The notes below the pieces were generated by a model, which was not told where the DNA came from, ran no database searches, and saw nothing but the letters and a program-made list of their open reading frames with translations. Made by a program: the position numbers and the translations under genes. Below, piece after piece: positions 44,898-54,598 of a stretch of DNA of 64,000 nt; position 1 is the stretch's first letter; each line of letters opens with the position of its first letter. Source of the DNA: Pyrinomonadaceae bacterium (lineage in GTDB: Bacteria; Acidobacteriota; Blastocatellia; Pyrinomonadales; Pyrinomonadaceae); NCBI GenBank assembly GCA_019694355.1, contig JAIBCB010000001.1:711001-775000 (forward strand). Reading direction: 5' to 3'.

Positions 44898-45992
44898 TTA
44901 TACCGACGCGTTGAAGGCTGCTATCTCATCTGACAGTTCCTTGATTCGGGCTTCATTGAACGGGAGTGGCTCAGCAAGGCCTGCTTTTACCTTGGCGATT
45001 CTAGAAAGCGATTCATTGAGCCTCCCTTCTGAGATCTCGCCGGAAGCGATCGCCTTTTCGACGGCCTTATATCCTTCGCGAATATTCGCAGGATCCGCAC
45101 AAATACATAGTGCATCGACACCTGCCAGAAAGGCCCTACTACATGCGTCCCCGATCCCAAAATCTCGAAGGATCGCTCCCATTTCAAGGTCGTCCGTAAA
45201 GACCATCCCATCAAAGCCGATCTTCTCGCGGAGCAGGCCGGAAATGATCGAATGACTCAACGACGACGGTAAAAGTGTGCCATTTTGGGCCTTTTCCTGC
45301 AAGGATACGCCTGTGTACGCCGCGTGGGCGACCATAACCGCTACGTTATGCTTCGGCAGGAGTTCCATGTATGGATAAAGATCGACGGTGGACAGCTGAT
45401 CGTCCGCGATCTCGATGTAGGGAAGTTCGTTGTGTGAATCGACCTTCGCGGCGCCAAGCCCCGGGAAGTGCTTCAAGCAGCCGACGATCCCTTGAGATTC
45501 AAGTCCCTTCAGGAATCCACCGGCCAACTCCACAACATCTTCTTTTGATCGCCCAAAAGGCCTTGTGAACAATCCATTCGATGCGCCCGAGCGATCTTCG
45601 TCCACGACATCGACGACGGGCGCAAAATCAGTATTTACACCTAGGATCCGAAGGAGCTCACCAATTATTCGCCCCATTCGCTCTGCTTTCTCGCTCGAAG
45701 AAACTTGCCCGGCCGCCGCCATCGGCGTGACGATCCGTCGGAGGCGATCTACCGTTCCGCCTTCCTGGTCAATACTAATTATCGGGTTGGCAAGGATCTC
45801 ACGAAGCCCATCACACAGATCGCGGACCTGCGACGCCTCGCGGACGTTCCTCGCAAAAAGGCAGACACCACCGGGCTGTATTTCGCGAAGCAGTTCTTCG
45901 GTCGCGCGGTCGATCTCCGGCCCTGCAATGCCGATCGAAAACAGTTGGCCGACCTTTTGCTCAAGATCGAGATTTGAGATGAAATTTGTCAT
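44898..45992 (-). CDS. nagZ: Beta-N-acetylhexosaminidase NagZ (GH3)
   Basis: A 364-residue single-domain GH3 enzyme without signal peptide, so cytoplasmic, that removes GlcNAc from muropeptides. Visible are PIISIDQEGGTVDRLR, the loop CLKHFPGLGAAKVDSHNELP with the NagZ Asp-His general acid pair, and the nucleophile Asp in GFDGMVFTDDLEM. The usual GHG is GLG here. It is followed by the peptide-binding lipoprotein gene and starts divergently from the HIT gene. Length is close to Gram-negative NagZ (about 340). Confidence 0.9.
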   Translation of the reverse strand: MTNFISNLDLEQKVGQLFSIGIAGPEIDRATEELLREIQPGGVCLFARNVREASQVRDLCDGLREILANPIISIDQEGGTVDRLRRIVTPMAAAGQVSSSEKAERMGRIIGELLRILGVNTDFAPVVDVVDEDRSGASNGLFTRPFGRSKEDVVELAGGFLKGLESQGIVGCLKHFPGLGAAKVDSHNELPYIEIADDQLSTVDLYPYMELLPKHNVAVMVAHAAYTGVSLQEKAQNGTLLPSSLSHSIISGLLREKIGFDGMVFTDDLEMGAILRDFGIGDACSRAFLAGVDALCICADPANIREGYKAVEKAIASGEISEGRLNESLSRIAKVKAGLAEPLPFNEARIKELSDEIAAFNASV

Positions 45993-46061
45993 TTCGAGGT
46001 CTTGTAGGGAAGCACTTCGTAAAGCTTAATGCTACAGTAACGATTCGACAACGCAAACGGA

Positions 46062-46418
46062 ATGGCTTACGAACCTACAGATGATTTCTATTGTGACTTT
46101 GTTTTCTCCGGCAAGGTAGAGATCGACCGCGTGTTTGAAACGGAAAACGTTCTCGCCTATCACCATACGCGGCCTTTCTGGGAAACGCACGTTGTGGTCG
46201 TTCCTAAACGTCACGTCGCATCGGTTCAGACAATTCTGCCTGACAACGCCGATCTCCTTATCGAGATCATTTCAGTGGTGAACAAGGTCGCCGCGGAGAT
46301 AGTCACCAAAACAGGAGCCGCTCGCGTGATCACCAATCTCGGTGAATACCAGGAATCGAAGCATCTGCACTTTCACGTTTGCTCGGGGAAACAGACTCGC
46401 GCTGACAACGCCACTTAA
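46062..46418 (+). CDS. HIT-family nucleotide-binding/hydrolysing protein
   Basis: A small 118-residue histidine-triad protein with the motif His101-x-His103-x-His105 (HLHFHV), preceded by PFWETHVVVVPKRHV. Proteins of this group hydrolyse adenosine 5'-phosphoramidates or related nucleotides; the cellular role is usually unknown. It is convergent with mutS; the stop codons overlap by four bases. Confidence 0.87.
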   Translation: MAYEPTDDFYCDFVFSGKVEIDRVFETENVLAYHHTRPFWETHVVVVPKRHVASVQTILPDNADLLIEIISVVNKVAAEIVTKTGAARVITNLGEYQESKHLHFHVCSGKQTRADNAT

Positions 46419-49063
46419 ACTATCTTCGAACGAACCGAAGCTAGCAATTCTCTAGCCTCTGCGTCTGACAAGGCTTCAACGTCTACCGATCGGATCGCGT
46501 CAAGGGCAGTTTCGTTTGCGAGCGAGAAAAGCGTCGCTTGCGACGCAACTGACGAAGCGGCTGCTTTTTCGACGCCAACTTTTGCGACGTCCGAAACCAC
46601 CGCAAGTTCATATTCCTCAAGCTTCGCAAGAACACCTTTTGCGCGAACGATCACTTCAGCCGGAAGGCCGGCAAGCCTGGCGACCGCGATACCGTACGAC
46701 TTAGACGCTCGCCCTGCCAGCAGCTTGTGAAAGAAGACGATCTGACCGTCTTCTTCAGTTGCGGTTATCTGATAATTCTTTGCACCCGGCAATAGATCGG
46801 CGAGTTCCGTGAGTTCGTGGTAATGAGTTGCGAAGAGCGTCTTTGCAGCATGCTCCGACGAGTTATGAAGATATTCAGCGACTGCCCAGGCGATCGACAG
46901 ACCGTCAAACGTCGAGGTTCCACGGCCGATCTCATCAAGAAGGATCAGGCTGCGTGGCGTTGAATTGCGCAAAATGGTCGCTGTTTCGGTCATCTCGACC
47001 ATGAACGTGGATCGGCCAGACGCAACGTCGTCGGATGCACCGACACGCGTCCACACTCTATCCACTATCGGCAGCCGTGCTGCGGTCGCTGGAACGAATG
47101 AGCCGATCTGCGCGAGTATCTGAACGATCGCGATCTGTCGAAGGATCGTCGATTTTCCGCCCATATTTGCACCAGTAATTATCAGCAAGCGATCGGTCGA
47201 GTTGTTCAGGTAAGCGTCATTCGGGACGAACGAATCTTTGACGAAGGCTTCAACGATCGGATGCCGGCCGCCGCGGATCTCCAACTCATCACCGTCGTGA
47301 AGCGTCGGCATGACATAGTTGCGGCGTGCTGCGGTTTCGGCAAGAGAGCAAAGTGCATCGAGCGTCGCGATCGAACGCGCCGTTACCTGCAGACGACGGC
47401 TCTCGCTTTTTATCAGATCGCGGATCGACGCGAACAAGGTCTGTTCGAGCTTTGCGATCTGCTCGTCGGCGCCGAGAACTTTTAACTCCCACTCTTTGAG
47501 TTCGGGGGTCGTATAACGTTCGGCATTAGCAAGCGTCTGGCGACGTTCATAATACTCGGGCACTCGTGCGAGTTGTGCCTTCGGTACTTCGATGTAATAG
47601 CCAAATACGTTATTGAAACGAACCTTGAGGCTTGCGATGCCGCTCCGCTGTCGTTCGGACGCTTCGAACGAGGCAATGATCTGCTTGACGTTCGACGAGA
47701 TCGATCGGAGTTCGTCCAAGTCAGAGTTAAAGCCCGCCTTGATCACGCCGCCGTCCGAGACCAACATCGGCGGCTCATCGCTTATACCATTCTCGATCAC
47801 GCTCCGTATTTCGGGCAGTTCGAAAATGTTCTCCGCCAGAACCTGAAGCAAAAGAGATGTTGCTTTGTTCAGAATGGCGTTGATCTGCGGCGTTTGGCCG
47901 AGCGACCGCTTTAGTGCGATCAGGTCGCGGGGGGATACCGTTCCAAGATTGACGCGTCCGATCAGGCGTTCGAGATCAGCGACTTCCTTGAGCAGGAATC
48001 GAAGCTTTTCTCGCATTATCGAATCCTGCAATTCCTCGACCGCCGAAAGACGTGTCTGGATCTCGTTGCGGCGAAGAAGCGGGCGCAATAGCCATTGCTT
48101 CAAAAGGCGGGAACCCATTCCGGTAACGGTTTCGTCGATTACATCGCAAAGGGTCTTCTTCGACGACTCGCTTCTTGATTCAAGTATTTCCAGATTCCGA
48201 AGCGTCAGGTTGTCAAGAACCATATGATCGGCCGAATCCAAAAATTCGATCGACGAAATATGGTCGGCCGAAGCACGCTGTGTTTCCTTGGCATATGTTA
48301 GGCACGCCGCGGCCGCAGCAGTTGCGGTCACCTTACCGGAAAGCCCGAATGAGGCGAGTTCGCGAACTCCAAAATGCTGTGAAAGCAGCTGCTCAGCCTG
48401 CGCCGGATCAAATTGTTCCGAGTCGAGTTCGGTTATGACCGTGCCGCCGGAAGCTTTCGGCTTTTCAAAAAGACCGATGCTCTCGGTCGAAATGCCAAGG
48501 GCTTGACCGATTCGGCGCGAGATCGTTGCGGACGCGAGAATTTCCCGCGGACTGAAACTCTCCAACTGCTCACATATCCGCGAAAATGCATTCGCTCCGG
48601 TGCTTTCCGTTACAAGCAGTCTCCCGGCCGAAACTTCCAGGAACGCAGCCGCGAAATGTTCGTCCTTCCCCGCAACGGCCGCAAGATAGGTCGATTCACG
48701 AGAATCAAGAAGTTGCGGGTCGATCGCAGTGCCCGGCGTAATGACCCGCACAACATCTCGATTCACAAGTTTTACGCCTTTGCCTGCTTCCTCCGTCTGT
48801 TCGCAGATCGCGACACGAAAGCCGTTCTTGATCAGCTTGGCGATATAGCCGCTGGCCGAATGGTGAGGAACTCCGCACATTGGGATCGGATTCGGGGTGT
48901 CCTTCTGTCTTGCCGTGAGTGTTATTTCGAGCACTCTTGAGGCAACGACCGCATCCTCATTGAACATCTCGTAGAAGTCACCAAGCCGAAAGAACAGGAT
49001 CGTTCCCGGAAATCGGCTCTTTATTTCGAGATATTGCCGAAGCATCGGCGTCGTGTTTGTCAT
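46415..49063 (-). CDS. mutS: DNA mismatch repair protein MutS
   Basis: An 882-residue MutS with all domains. The mismatch-wedging Phe-x-Glu is in LGDFYEMF (domain I). The connector, lever and clamp parts follow. The C-terminal ATPase has Walker A TGANMGGKST, the ST(F)MVEMTE loop, Walker B LILLDEIGRGTSTFDG, and FATHYHELTEL. It recognises mismatches and recruits MutL. Length is typical (E. coli 853). No mutL lies nearby. The gene is divergent from the polysaccharide export gene across 171 bases. Confidence 0.96.
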   Translation of the reverse strand: MTNTTPMLRQYLEIKSRFPGTILFFRLGDFYEMFNEDAVVASRVLEITLTARQKDTPNPIPMCGVPHHSASGYIAKLIKNGFRVAICEQTEEAGKGVKLVNRDVVRVITPGTAIDPQLLDSRESTYLAAVAGKDEHFAAAFLEVSAGRLLVTESTGANAFSRICEQLESFSPREILASATISRRIGQALGISTESIGLFEKPKASGGTVITELDSEQFDPAQAEQLLSQHFGVRELASFGLSGKVTATAAAAACLTYAKETQRASADHISSIEFLDSADHMVLDNLTLRNLEILESRSESSKKTLCDVIDETVTGMGSRLLKQWLLRPLLRRNEIQTRLSAVEELQDSIMREKLRFLLKEVADLERLIGRVNLGTVSPRDLIALKRSLGQTPQINAILNKATSLLLQVLAENIFELPEIRSVIENGISDEPPMLVSDGGVIKAGFNSDLDELRSISSNVKQIIASFEASERQRSGIASLKVRFNNVFGYYIEVPKAQLARVPEYYERRQTLANAERYTTPELKEWELKVLGADEQIAKLEQTLFASIRDLIKSESRRLQVTARSIATLDALCSLAETAARRNYVMPTLHDGDELEIRGGRHPIVEAFVKDSFVPNDAYLNNSTDRLLIITGANMGGKSTILRQIAIVQILAQIGSFVPATAARLPIVDRVWTRVGASDDVASGRSTFMVEMTETATILRNSTPRSLILLDEIGRGTSTFDGLSIAWAVAEYLHNSSEHAAKTLFATHYHELTELADLLPGAKNYQITATEEDGQIVFFHKLLAGRASKSYGIAVARLAGLPAEVIVRAKGVLAKLEEYELAVVSDVAKVGVEKAAASSVASQATLFSLANETALDAIRSVDVEALSDAEARELLASVRSKIV

Positions 49064-49234
49064 TTGGACCGAAAAGCAGAGTTTAGCGAACTACACGAAA
49101 ACATTCAAAATGCTTATTTTCAAAGCGGTTAGTATCTGTTACGATATTTGTTTGCGTTCGTATTAGCTCGCGTCTCGGTTGATTACCTTAGATTTCTCGT
49201 GCGGGCAAGTAATGCTCAGCAAGGCAGGTTTTGT

Positions 49235-50179
49235 ATGAAGTTTATACGCAGCTTATTTTTAATGAGTTTTGCGATGCTCGCGCTGTGCGCGGCCGCATTT
49301 GCGCAGGGGACGGCCGCGCGCGACGAGAGATACCGGATCGGCTTTCAGGACGTGATCGATGTGAAGGTTTTCAGGCATCCTGAACTTGATGTAAGGGCGC
49401 CGGTCAATCCCGATGGCCGGATCTACCTTTATCGCCTTGAAAAGCCGCTCGTCGCCGTTTGTAAAACGGAACGCGAACTTGCCAACGACATCGTTGCTGC
49501 CTACAAGGTCAGCTACCTTCGTGACCCGCAGGTAACGGTAACCGTAGCAGAGCAAAAGTCGCAGTCGATGGCGGTTATCGGCGCAGTTGAAAAGCCCGGA
49601 ACCTTCTTTATTGGCCGCGAACTCAATTTGCTCCAGCTGATCGCGATGGCCGGCGGCCCAAGCAAAGATGCGGGCACTCGCGTCCTTGTTGTCCGAGTCG
49701 GAAGCAATACCGATTGCAAGACCGACGATGACTCGAAAGAACAGCCCGGCCTGATGACGTTCAAAATTCGCGATCTTCAGGAAGGCAAACAAAACCTTGA
49801 AATGCGTCCGGGAGATGTCGTTTCGGTCCTTAAGTCGGACATTATTTACGTTTATGGGAACGTCAAGAAACCGGGACCTGTCGAAGTTCGGGAACCGATA
49901 ACCCTCACGCAAGCGATCGCGAGCGCCGAAGGCTACACAAATGCGACGGACAAAGATAGCGTTCGCATACTTCGTCAGAAGCCGGACAGTCTCGACCGCG
50001 AAGAGATCATAGTGAATCTGTCCGATATCGAAAAAAGAAAGGCGTCCGACCCGTATCTGCAGCCGAATGACATCGTCGCCGTGTCTAAAGACAATGCAAA
50101 GGCTATCCTGACCGGCATCGGTACCGCGTTCAAGAACGGAATTCCGCTCCTGATGTCTCGAGGAATACCAGGGCTTTAA
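49235..50179 (+). CDS. Outer-membrane polysaccharide export protein (Wza-like)
   Basis: From ATG 49235 the product has 314 residues with a signal peptide (SLFLMSFAMLALCAAAFAQ). The Poly_export domain follows (about 25-110; YRIGFQDVIDVKVFRHPELDVRAPVNPDGRIYLYRLE), then SLBB domains (VIGAVEKPGTFFIGRELNLLQLIAMAGG; VYGNVKKPGPVEVREPITLTQAIASAEG). Such proteins form the outer-membrane channel for capsule or EPS in Wzy-dependent systems. The signal peptide ends AQG without a lipobox, unlike E. coli Wza. The frame opens at 49148, but the signal peptide decides the start. Operon leader, 18 bases before the tyrosine kinase gene. Confidence 0.88.
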   Translation: MKFIRSLFLMSFAMLALCAAAFAQGTAARDERYRIGFQDVIDVKVFRHPELDVRAPVNPDGRIYLYRLEKPLVAVCKTERELANDIVAAYKVSYLRDPQVTVTVAEQKSQSMAVIGAVEKPGTFFIGRELNLLQLIAMAGGPSKDAGTRVLVVRVGSNTDCKTDDDSKEQPGLMTFKIRDLQEGKQNLEMRPGDVVSVLKSDIIYVYGNVKKPGPVEVREPITLTQAIASAEGYTNATDKDSVRILRQKPDSLDREEIIVNLSDIEKRKASDPYLQPNDIVAVSKDNAKAILTGIGTAFKNGIPLLMSRGIPGL

Positions 50180-50197
50180 TCGTAAGAGACAATCAGT

Positions 50198-52678
50198 ATG
50201 AAGGAAACGCGAAACATCATTACAACGACCACGCCGGAACCGGTCGAGCTTGAACGACCGGCGGACCCGACGATCCCTGCAACAGGACGCTATCCCGGTT
50301 ATCACGCTGCGGCTCAGAGCGAAGGTTTTCAGCTGATCGACTACTGGCGGGCCGTTCGCAAACGCCTCTGGCTCGTTGCCGGTATTGCGGTCGTAATGAC
50401 GACGCTTGCAACGATCTACATCGCCCGCAGACCGAATATTTACCGCGCAAAGGCCGTCGTTCAAGTCGATAATGAGCAGGTAAACCCGGACCTTGTCACC
50501 AATGACCGAGCCCGTCCTCTTTCGAATGCTGATCCTTCCTACTTCAACACTCAGCTTCAGCTTCTATGGAGTGAGAGTCTCTTGAGGCGTGTCGTAAAAG
50601 AGCACAATCTCGACGCGAATAAAGAATTTCAGGCTCTTGCACGGACAGGCTCGACCTCGACGTTCGGCCAACTTTTGAAATCGATCGGACTCGCAAGCCG
50701 CGAAACTCAAAAGAACGATGAAAATCCGCCTATCGACCCGAATTCGAGTCTGGCATCTGCTGATGAGATCGCTGAGGCTGTCCGTTTGACGCCCTTCGTG
50801 GAGGTCATTCGCCGCAATCTAAGCGTCGATCCGGTTCGCGAGTCTCGCGCAACGGTCAAAGACACACGCTTGATCGAGATATCGTACAACGACACTGACC
50901 CTGACCTTGCTGCCTACGTTGCAAATGCGATCGCAGAGACCTTTACGAATCAGAATCAGGAGAAACGAACCGGAACGAGCCGCAAAACAAATGACTTCTT
51001 GCAGGAAAGGATCGCGAGTCTCCAGTCCGACATCCGACGCGACGAAGAAAAGCTCGTTGAGATGACCCAGAACGCCGGCATCTTGAAGACCTCTGATGAT
51101 TCGACGATCGTGATGGATCGCCTATCGGGTTTGAACAAGTCGATGCTCGAGGCAGAGAACGCGAGAAAGAACGCTGAAGCAAATTACTTTGAGGTCGCGA
51201 AATCGCCTGAAAGGCTTTCGGCGATGGCCGAGGCCGAAATGGCACGCTTCATCACCGAGCAGCAGAACAATATTCGCCAATTCCAATCCGACACGCTGAA
51301 AAAGATATCGGACCTCCGTCAGGCAAGAGCCCTCAAGCTACAGGAATATCAAGAAGGCGCACCGGAGATCAAAGAGATCGACGCGCAGATATCCAGCTAT
51401 CAAAGCTCAATCGATAATGCCGTCCAAAAGTTTCAGGGCGACCTCGAAAAATATCGCGAATCGACTAAAAAGACACTGCTCTACAACCTGCAAACGAAGT
51501 ACCTGCAGGCAAAGGCCAATGAGGACAAGATTCGAGCTGATTTCAATAAGCAGTTTGGTGAAGCGACCGGACAGAATCAGTCGGCTGTCAGTCTCGCCCT
51601 TCTAAAGCAGACCATTGATACGAACAAGGGCTTTTTGGAGAACTTGCAGAAGCAGGTCAGCAGCAACGACGTTGCCGCACAAGGCTCTGACAACAACATC
51701 AGCGTGACTGAGCCGGCCGTTCCTTCGAATGTTGCGGTTTCGCCGAGAAGGCTGATGACAGTGCTTGGAGCTTTGTTCCTTTCTACGCTTTTTGGCGTCG
51801 GCCTCGCTCTTTTCCTTGAATATCTTGACGATACCGTCCGCTCGACCGAAGAGGTCGAAAGCCTGCTCCAACTTCCGGCCCTCGCAGCGATCCCAACGAT
51901 CGATTCGATGCCGAAGCGCCGGCTGCAGCTCGTTGCAGAGAACGGAGAACCTGCCGAGGAGAACAAGCTGGGCTCAGAGCTGCTTATTCATGCGGATCCG
52001 CGGTCGTCGCTTGCTGAAGCTTACAGACAGCTTCGTACGTCGATCCTTCTTTCGACGGCCGGACATGCTCCAAAATCATTGCTGATCACATCCAGCCTTC
52101 CTTCCGAGGGCAAGACCACGACGGCGACGAACACCGCGATCAGCCTTGCACAGACGGGCGCAAATGTTCTTATCATCGACGCTGATATGCGTCGTCCGAG
52201 ACTGCATTCCGTTTTTGGGATCAATAATGCCGACGGACTCAGCACGATCCTTGCAAATGAGCTCTCAGACGCCGAGATCTTGAATATAATCAAACAGGAC
52301 GCAAGCTCAAAACTTCATCTTTTACCGTCCGGCCCTGTGCCGCCAAATCCGGCGGAATTGATCGGTTCCGAGCAAATGGCAAAGCTGTTAAAAATGCTGC
52401 AAGGCCATTTCACACATGTGGTGGTCGATTCGCCGCCGATCGCGTCGTTCACCGACGGTGTGCTTATCGCGTCGATGGTCGATGGCGTGATCCTCGTCGT
52501 TCATTCCGGCAAGAGTTCGCGGCAGGTCGTTCGCCGCTCAAGGCAGTTGCTGCAGGATATCGGAGCAAAGATCCTCGGCGTCGTACTGAACAACGTAAAT
52601 CTGCGTGCACAGGACAACTATTACTACTACCAAAGCTACTACACCCGGGATAACTATCGGTCGGATGACGAAGCATAG
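50198..52678 (+). CDS. Polysaccharide co-polymerase with tyrosine autokinase (Wzc-like)
   Basis: An 826-residue protein: Wzz domain with first membrane helix about 50-72 (RLWLVAGIAVVMTTLATIYI), a long coiled-coil periplasmic part, second helix about 510-535 (LMTVLGALFLSTLFGVGLALFLEYLDD), and a cytoplasmic bacterial tyrosine kinase. The kinase shows Walker A SSLPSEGKTTTATN, Walker A' LIIDADMRRPRLH and Walker B VVVDSPP. The C-terminal tail has a tyrosine cluster (YYYYQSYYTRDNY), the site of autophosphorylation in such kinases. It controls chain length and export together with Wza and Wzx/Wzy. Confidence 0.92.
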   Translation: MKETRNIITTTTPEPVELERPADPTIPATGRYPGYHAAAQSEGFQLIDYWRAVRKRLWLVAGIAVVMTTLATIYIARRPNIYRAKAVVQVDNEQVNPDLVTNDRARPLSNADPSYFNTQLQLLWSESLLRRVVKEHNLDANKEFQALARTGSTSTFGQLLKSIGLASRETQKNDENPPIDPNSSLASADEIAEAVRLTPFVEVIRRNLSVDPVRESRATVKDTRLIEISYNDTDPDLAAYVANAIAETFTNQNQEKRTGTSRKTNDFLQERIASLQSDIRRDEEKLVEMTQNAGILKTSDDSTIVMDRLSGLNKSMLEAENARKNAEANYFEVAKSPERLSAMAEAEMARFITEQQNNIRQFQSDTLKKISDLRQARALKLQEYQEGAPEIKEIDAQISSYQSSIDNAVQKFQGDLEKYRESTKKTLLYNLQTKYLQAKANEDKIRADFNKQFGEATGQNQSAVSLALLKQTIDTNKGFLENLQKQVSSNDVAAQGSDNNISVTEPAVPSNVAVSPRRLMTVLGALFLSTLFGVGLALFLEYLDDTVRSTEEVESLLQLPALAAIPTIDSMPKRRLQLVAENGEPAEENKLGSELLIHADPRSSLAEAYRQLRTSILLSTAGHAPKSLLITSSLPSEGKTTTATNTAISLAQTGANVLIIDADMRRPRLHSVFGINNADGLSTILANELSDAEILNIIKQDASSKLHLLPSGPVPPNPAELIGSEQMAKLLKMLQGHFTHVVVDSPPIASFTDGVLIASMVDGVILVVHSGKSSRQVVRRSRQLLQDIGAKILGVVLNNVNLRAQDNYYYYQSYYTRDNYRSDDEA

Positions 52679-52699
52679 CGGGGACAAAGTTTATTCATT

Positions 52700-53704
52700 A
52701 TGAGCGAACAGACGCGCGTTCTGGTAACGGGTGCGGGCGGCTTCATCGGAAGCCACCTTGTCACATATTTGAAAGATAAGGGGTACTGGGTCAGAGGTGT
52801 CGACATCAAGCGTCCGGAATTCAGCGAATCCGACGCGGATGAATTTTTGCTGCTCGACCTGCGCCGTTGGGAAAACTGCCTGAGATCGACCGAAGGCATT
52901 GACGAAGTTTACGCACTTGCCGCTGATATGGGCGGGATGGGCTTTATTTCGTCCCACCACGCACAGATCCTTTACAATAACTCGCTCATCAACCTTCATA
53001 CACTTGAGGCCGCACGTGAGAACGGAGTAAAGCGATATCTCTATACGAGTTCGGCATGCATTTACCCGGAATTTCTCCAGGAAGAGACCGATGTAAAGCC
53101 GCTCAAGGAAGCGGACGCCTATCCCGCATTTCCTCAAGATGCCTACGGTTGGGAAAAGCTGGTTTCAGAACGCCTTTGCCATCACTATCGCGAAGATTAC
53201 GGAATTGAGACACGCACCGTTCGTTTTCATAATATCTTCGGCGAAAAGGGAACTTGGGAAGGCGGCCGCGAAAAAGCACCTGCTGCGATGTGCCGCAAGA
53301 TAGCAATAGCAAAGCTCACGGGCGACAATGTTATCGAGATCTGGGGCGACGGTGAACAGACGCGCTCGTTCTGCTATATCTCTGATTGCGTTGAAGGGCT
53401 TTATCGCCTGATGCGTTCGGATTTCCACGAACCGCTAAACCTTGGACAGGACCGAATGGTAACGATCAACGAGCTTGCCGATATGGTCGCAAAGATCGGC
53501 GGTGTAGAGATCGAAAAAAAGCATATCGACGGCCCGCAAGGCGTACGCGGCCGCAACTCCGACAACACGCTGCTGCGCGAAACGCTAAAATGGGAGCCGG
53601 CAATTTCGCTCGAAGAAGGCCTCGCAACCACTTACGCGTGGATCGAAGAACAGGTCCGTGAGAGCCTCGCGCAGAATAGCGAAAAAGCCGCTCAACCAGC
53701 CTAA
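52700..53704 (+). CDS. GDP-mannose 3,5-epimerase-like SDR
   Basis: A 334-residue extended SDR. TGAGGFIGSH is the NAD loop. The sequence is unusually close to plant GDP-mannose 3,5-epimerase: AADMGGMGFI, YTSSACIYPEF, QDAYGWEKL, GTWEGGREKAPAAMCRK and GPQGVRGRNSDN. The residues used by that enzyme are present: Cys120, Tyr149, Lys153, Lys192 and Arg283. It should make GDP-L-galactose (and/or GDP-L-gulose) from GDP-mannose. No GDP-mannose synthesis genes are in the window. Followed at once by glycosyltransferases, which could use the sugar in the surface polymer. Specificity inferred from conserved sites, not tested. Confidence 0.86.
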   Translation: MSEQTRVLVTGAGGFIGSHLVTYLKDKGYWVRGVDIKRPEFSESDADEFLLLDLRRWENCLRSTEGIDEVYALAADMGGMGFISSHHAQILYNNSLINLHTLEAARENGVKRYLYTSSACIYPEFLQEETDVKPLKEADAYPAFPQDAYGWEKLVSERLCHHYREDYGIETRTVRFHNIFGEKGTWEGGREKAPAAMCRKIAIAKLTGDNVIEIWGDGEQTRSFCYISDCVEGLYRLMRSDFHEPLNLGQDRMVTINELADMVAKIGGVEIEKKHIDGPQGVRGRNSDNTLLRETLKWEPAISLEEGLATTYAWIEEQVRESLAQNSEKAAQPA

Positions 53705-53707
53705 ATA

Positions 53708-54592
53708 ATGACTGAAAACGCGCGAAAGGTCGCGATCGTCATTCCGGTCTATAATCGTCGAGAGATCACGCTGCAAGGCCTACGAAGCTTGGCGCGTGTC
53801 GATAGGACCGGCCTCGATGTCCGCATCTTCATCGTAGATGACGGCTCGACCGACGGGACCTCCGATGCCATTCGAAAGAGCTTCCCCGACGTTGCCCTCA
53901 TTCAGGGCGATGGAACGCTCCATTATGCCGCGGGCACGAACCGAGGGATCGAAGCAGCCCTCGAGTGGGGTGCCGAGTTTGTCGCGACGATGAACGATGA
54001 CGCGGTCTTTCACGACCAACTCCTTCAAAGGCTAATTAATACGACGGAAGCGAACCCGCGTTCGATCATTGGCGGCCTTTTGCTTCTTTGGGATGAACCG
54101 CACAAAGTATTTCAGGTCGGACAAACCTGGAACACGCTCAAAGGTGGATGGGTCATTCCGGACGATCTGACCGCGTTTAACGTGCCTCAAACGGCGTTCC
54201 GGGTTGAATGCCTTGTCGGGAACTGTCTGATGCTCCCAGCGGCTTCTATCCGCGAAGTCGGACTTATGGACGAAAAGCGGTTTCCCCACGGCTGGGGCGA
54301 CGCACAATGGATGGCACGGTTTTCGAAGGCCGGTTGGAACTTGCTCGTTGAGCCAAAGGCTTTTGTTTGGTGCGAGCCTAATACTTACCCGAAACCGCTC
54401 CATGAGATGTCAAGATCCAAGGTCCTTCGCACGCTTTTTTTGGACAAGCGGCATCCCTTAAATCTCTCGCGGCAGTTCATTGCACGCTGGGAGTCCGCAC
54501 CATCGCAAACAAAAGCGGTTGTAAGCTTCTGCGTCTATCTGACTCAATTGGCAGGCAAGACGCTCGGATTTGCCACTGGCAGAAGGAAATAG
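53708..54592 (+). CDS. Glycosyltransferase family 2
   Basis: A 294-residue GT-A enzyme: VAIVIPVYNRREITLQGLRSL, the UDP-binding VDDGSTDGTSDAI and the metal-binding MNDDAVF (an NDD version of DXD). C-terminal hydrophobic positions are weak, so it is membrane-peripheral at most. It adds a sugar during assembly of the polysaccharide repeat; donor and acceptor unknown. Starts three bases after the epimerase stop. Confidence 0.86.
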   Translation: MTENARKVAIVIPVYNRREITLQGLRSLARVDRTGLDVRIFIVDDGSTDGTSDAIRKSFPDVALIQGDGTLHYAAGTNRGIEAALEWGAEFVATMNDDAVFHDQLLQRLINTTEANPRSIIGGLLLLWDEPHKVFQVGQTWNTLKGGWVIPDDLTAFNVPQTAFRVECLVGNCLMLPAASIREVGLMDEKRFPHGWGDAQWMARFSKAGWNLLVEPKAFVWCEPNTYPKPLHEMSRSKVLRTLFLDKRHPLNLSRQFIARWESAPSQTKAVVSFCVYLTQLAGKTLGFATGRRK

Positions 54593-54598
54593 ACGAGA

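Noticed and set aside
49259-50464. 401-codon open frame on the minus strand
   Set aside because: It lies antisense to the Wza-like and Wzc-like genes, whose domains and signal peptide are clear; the antisense protein shows no domain.
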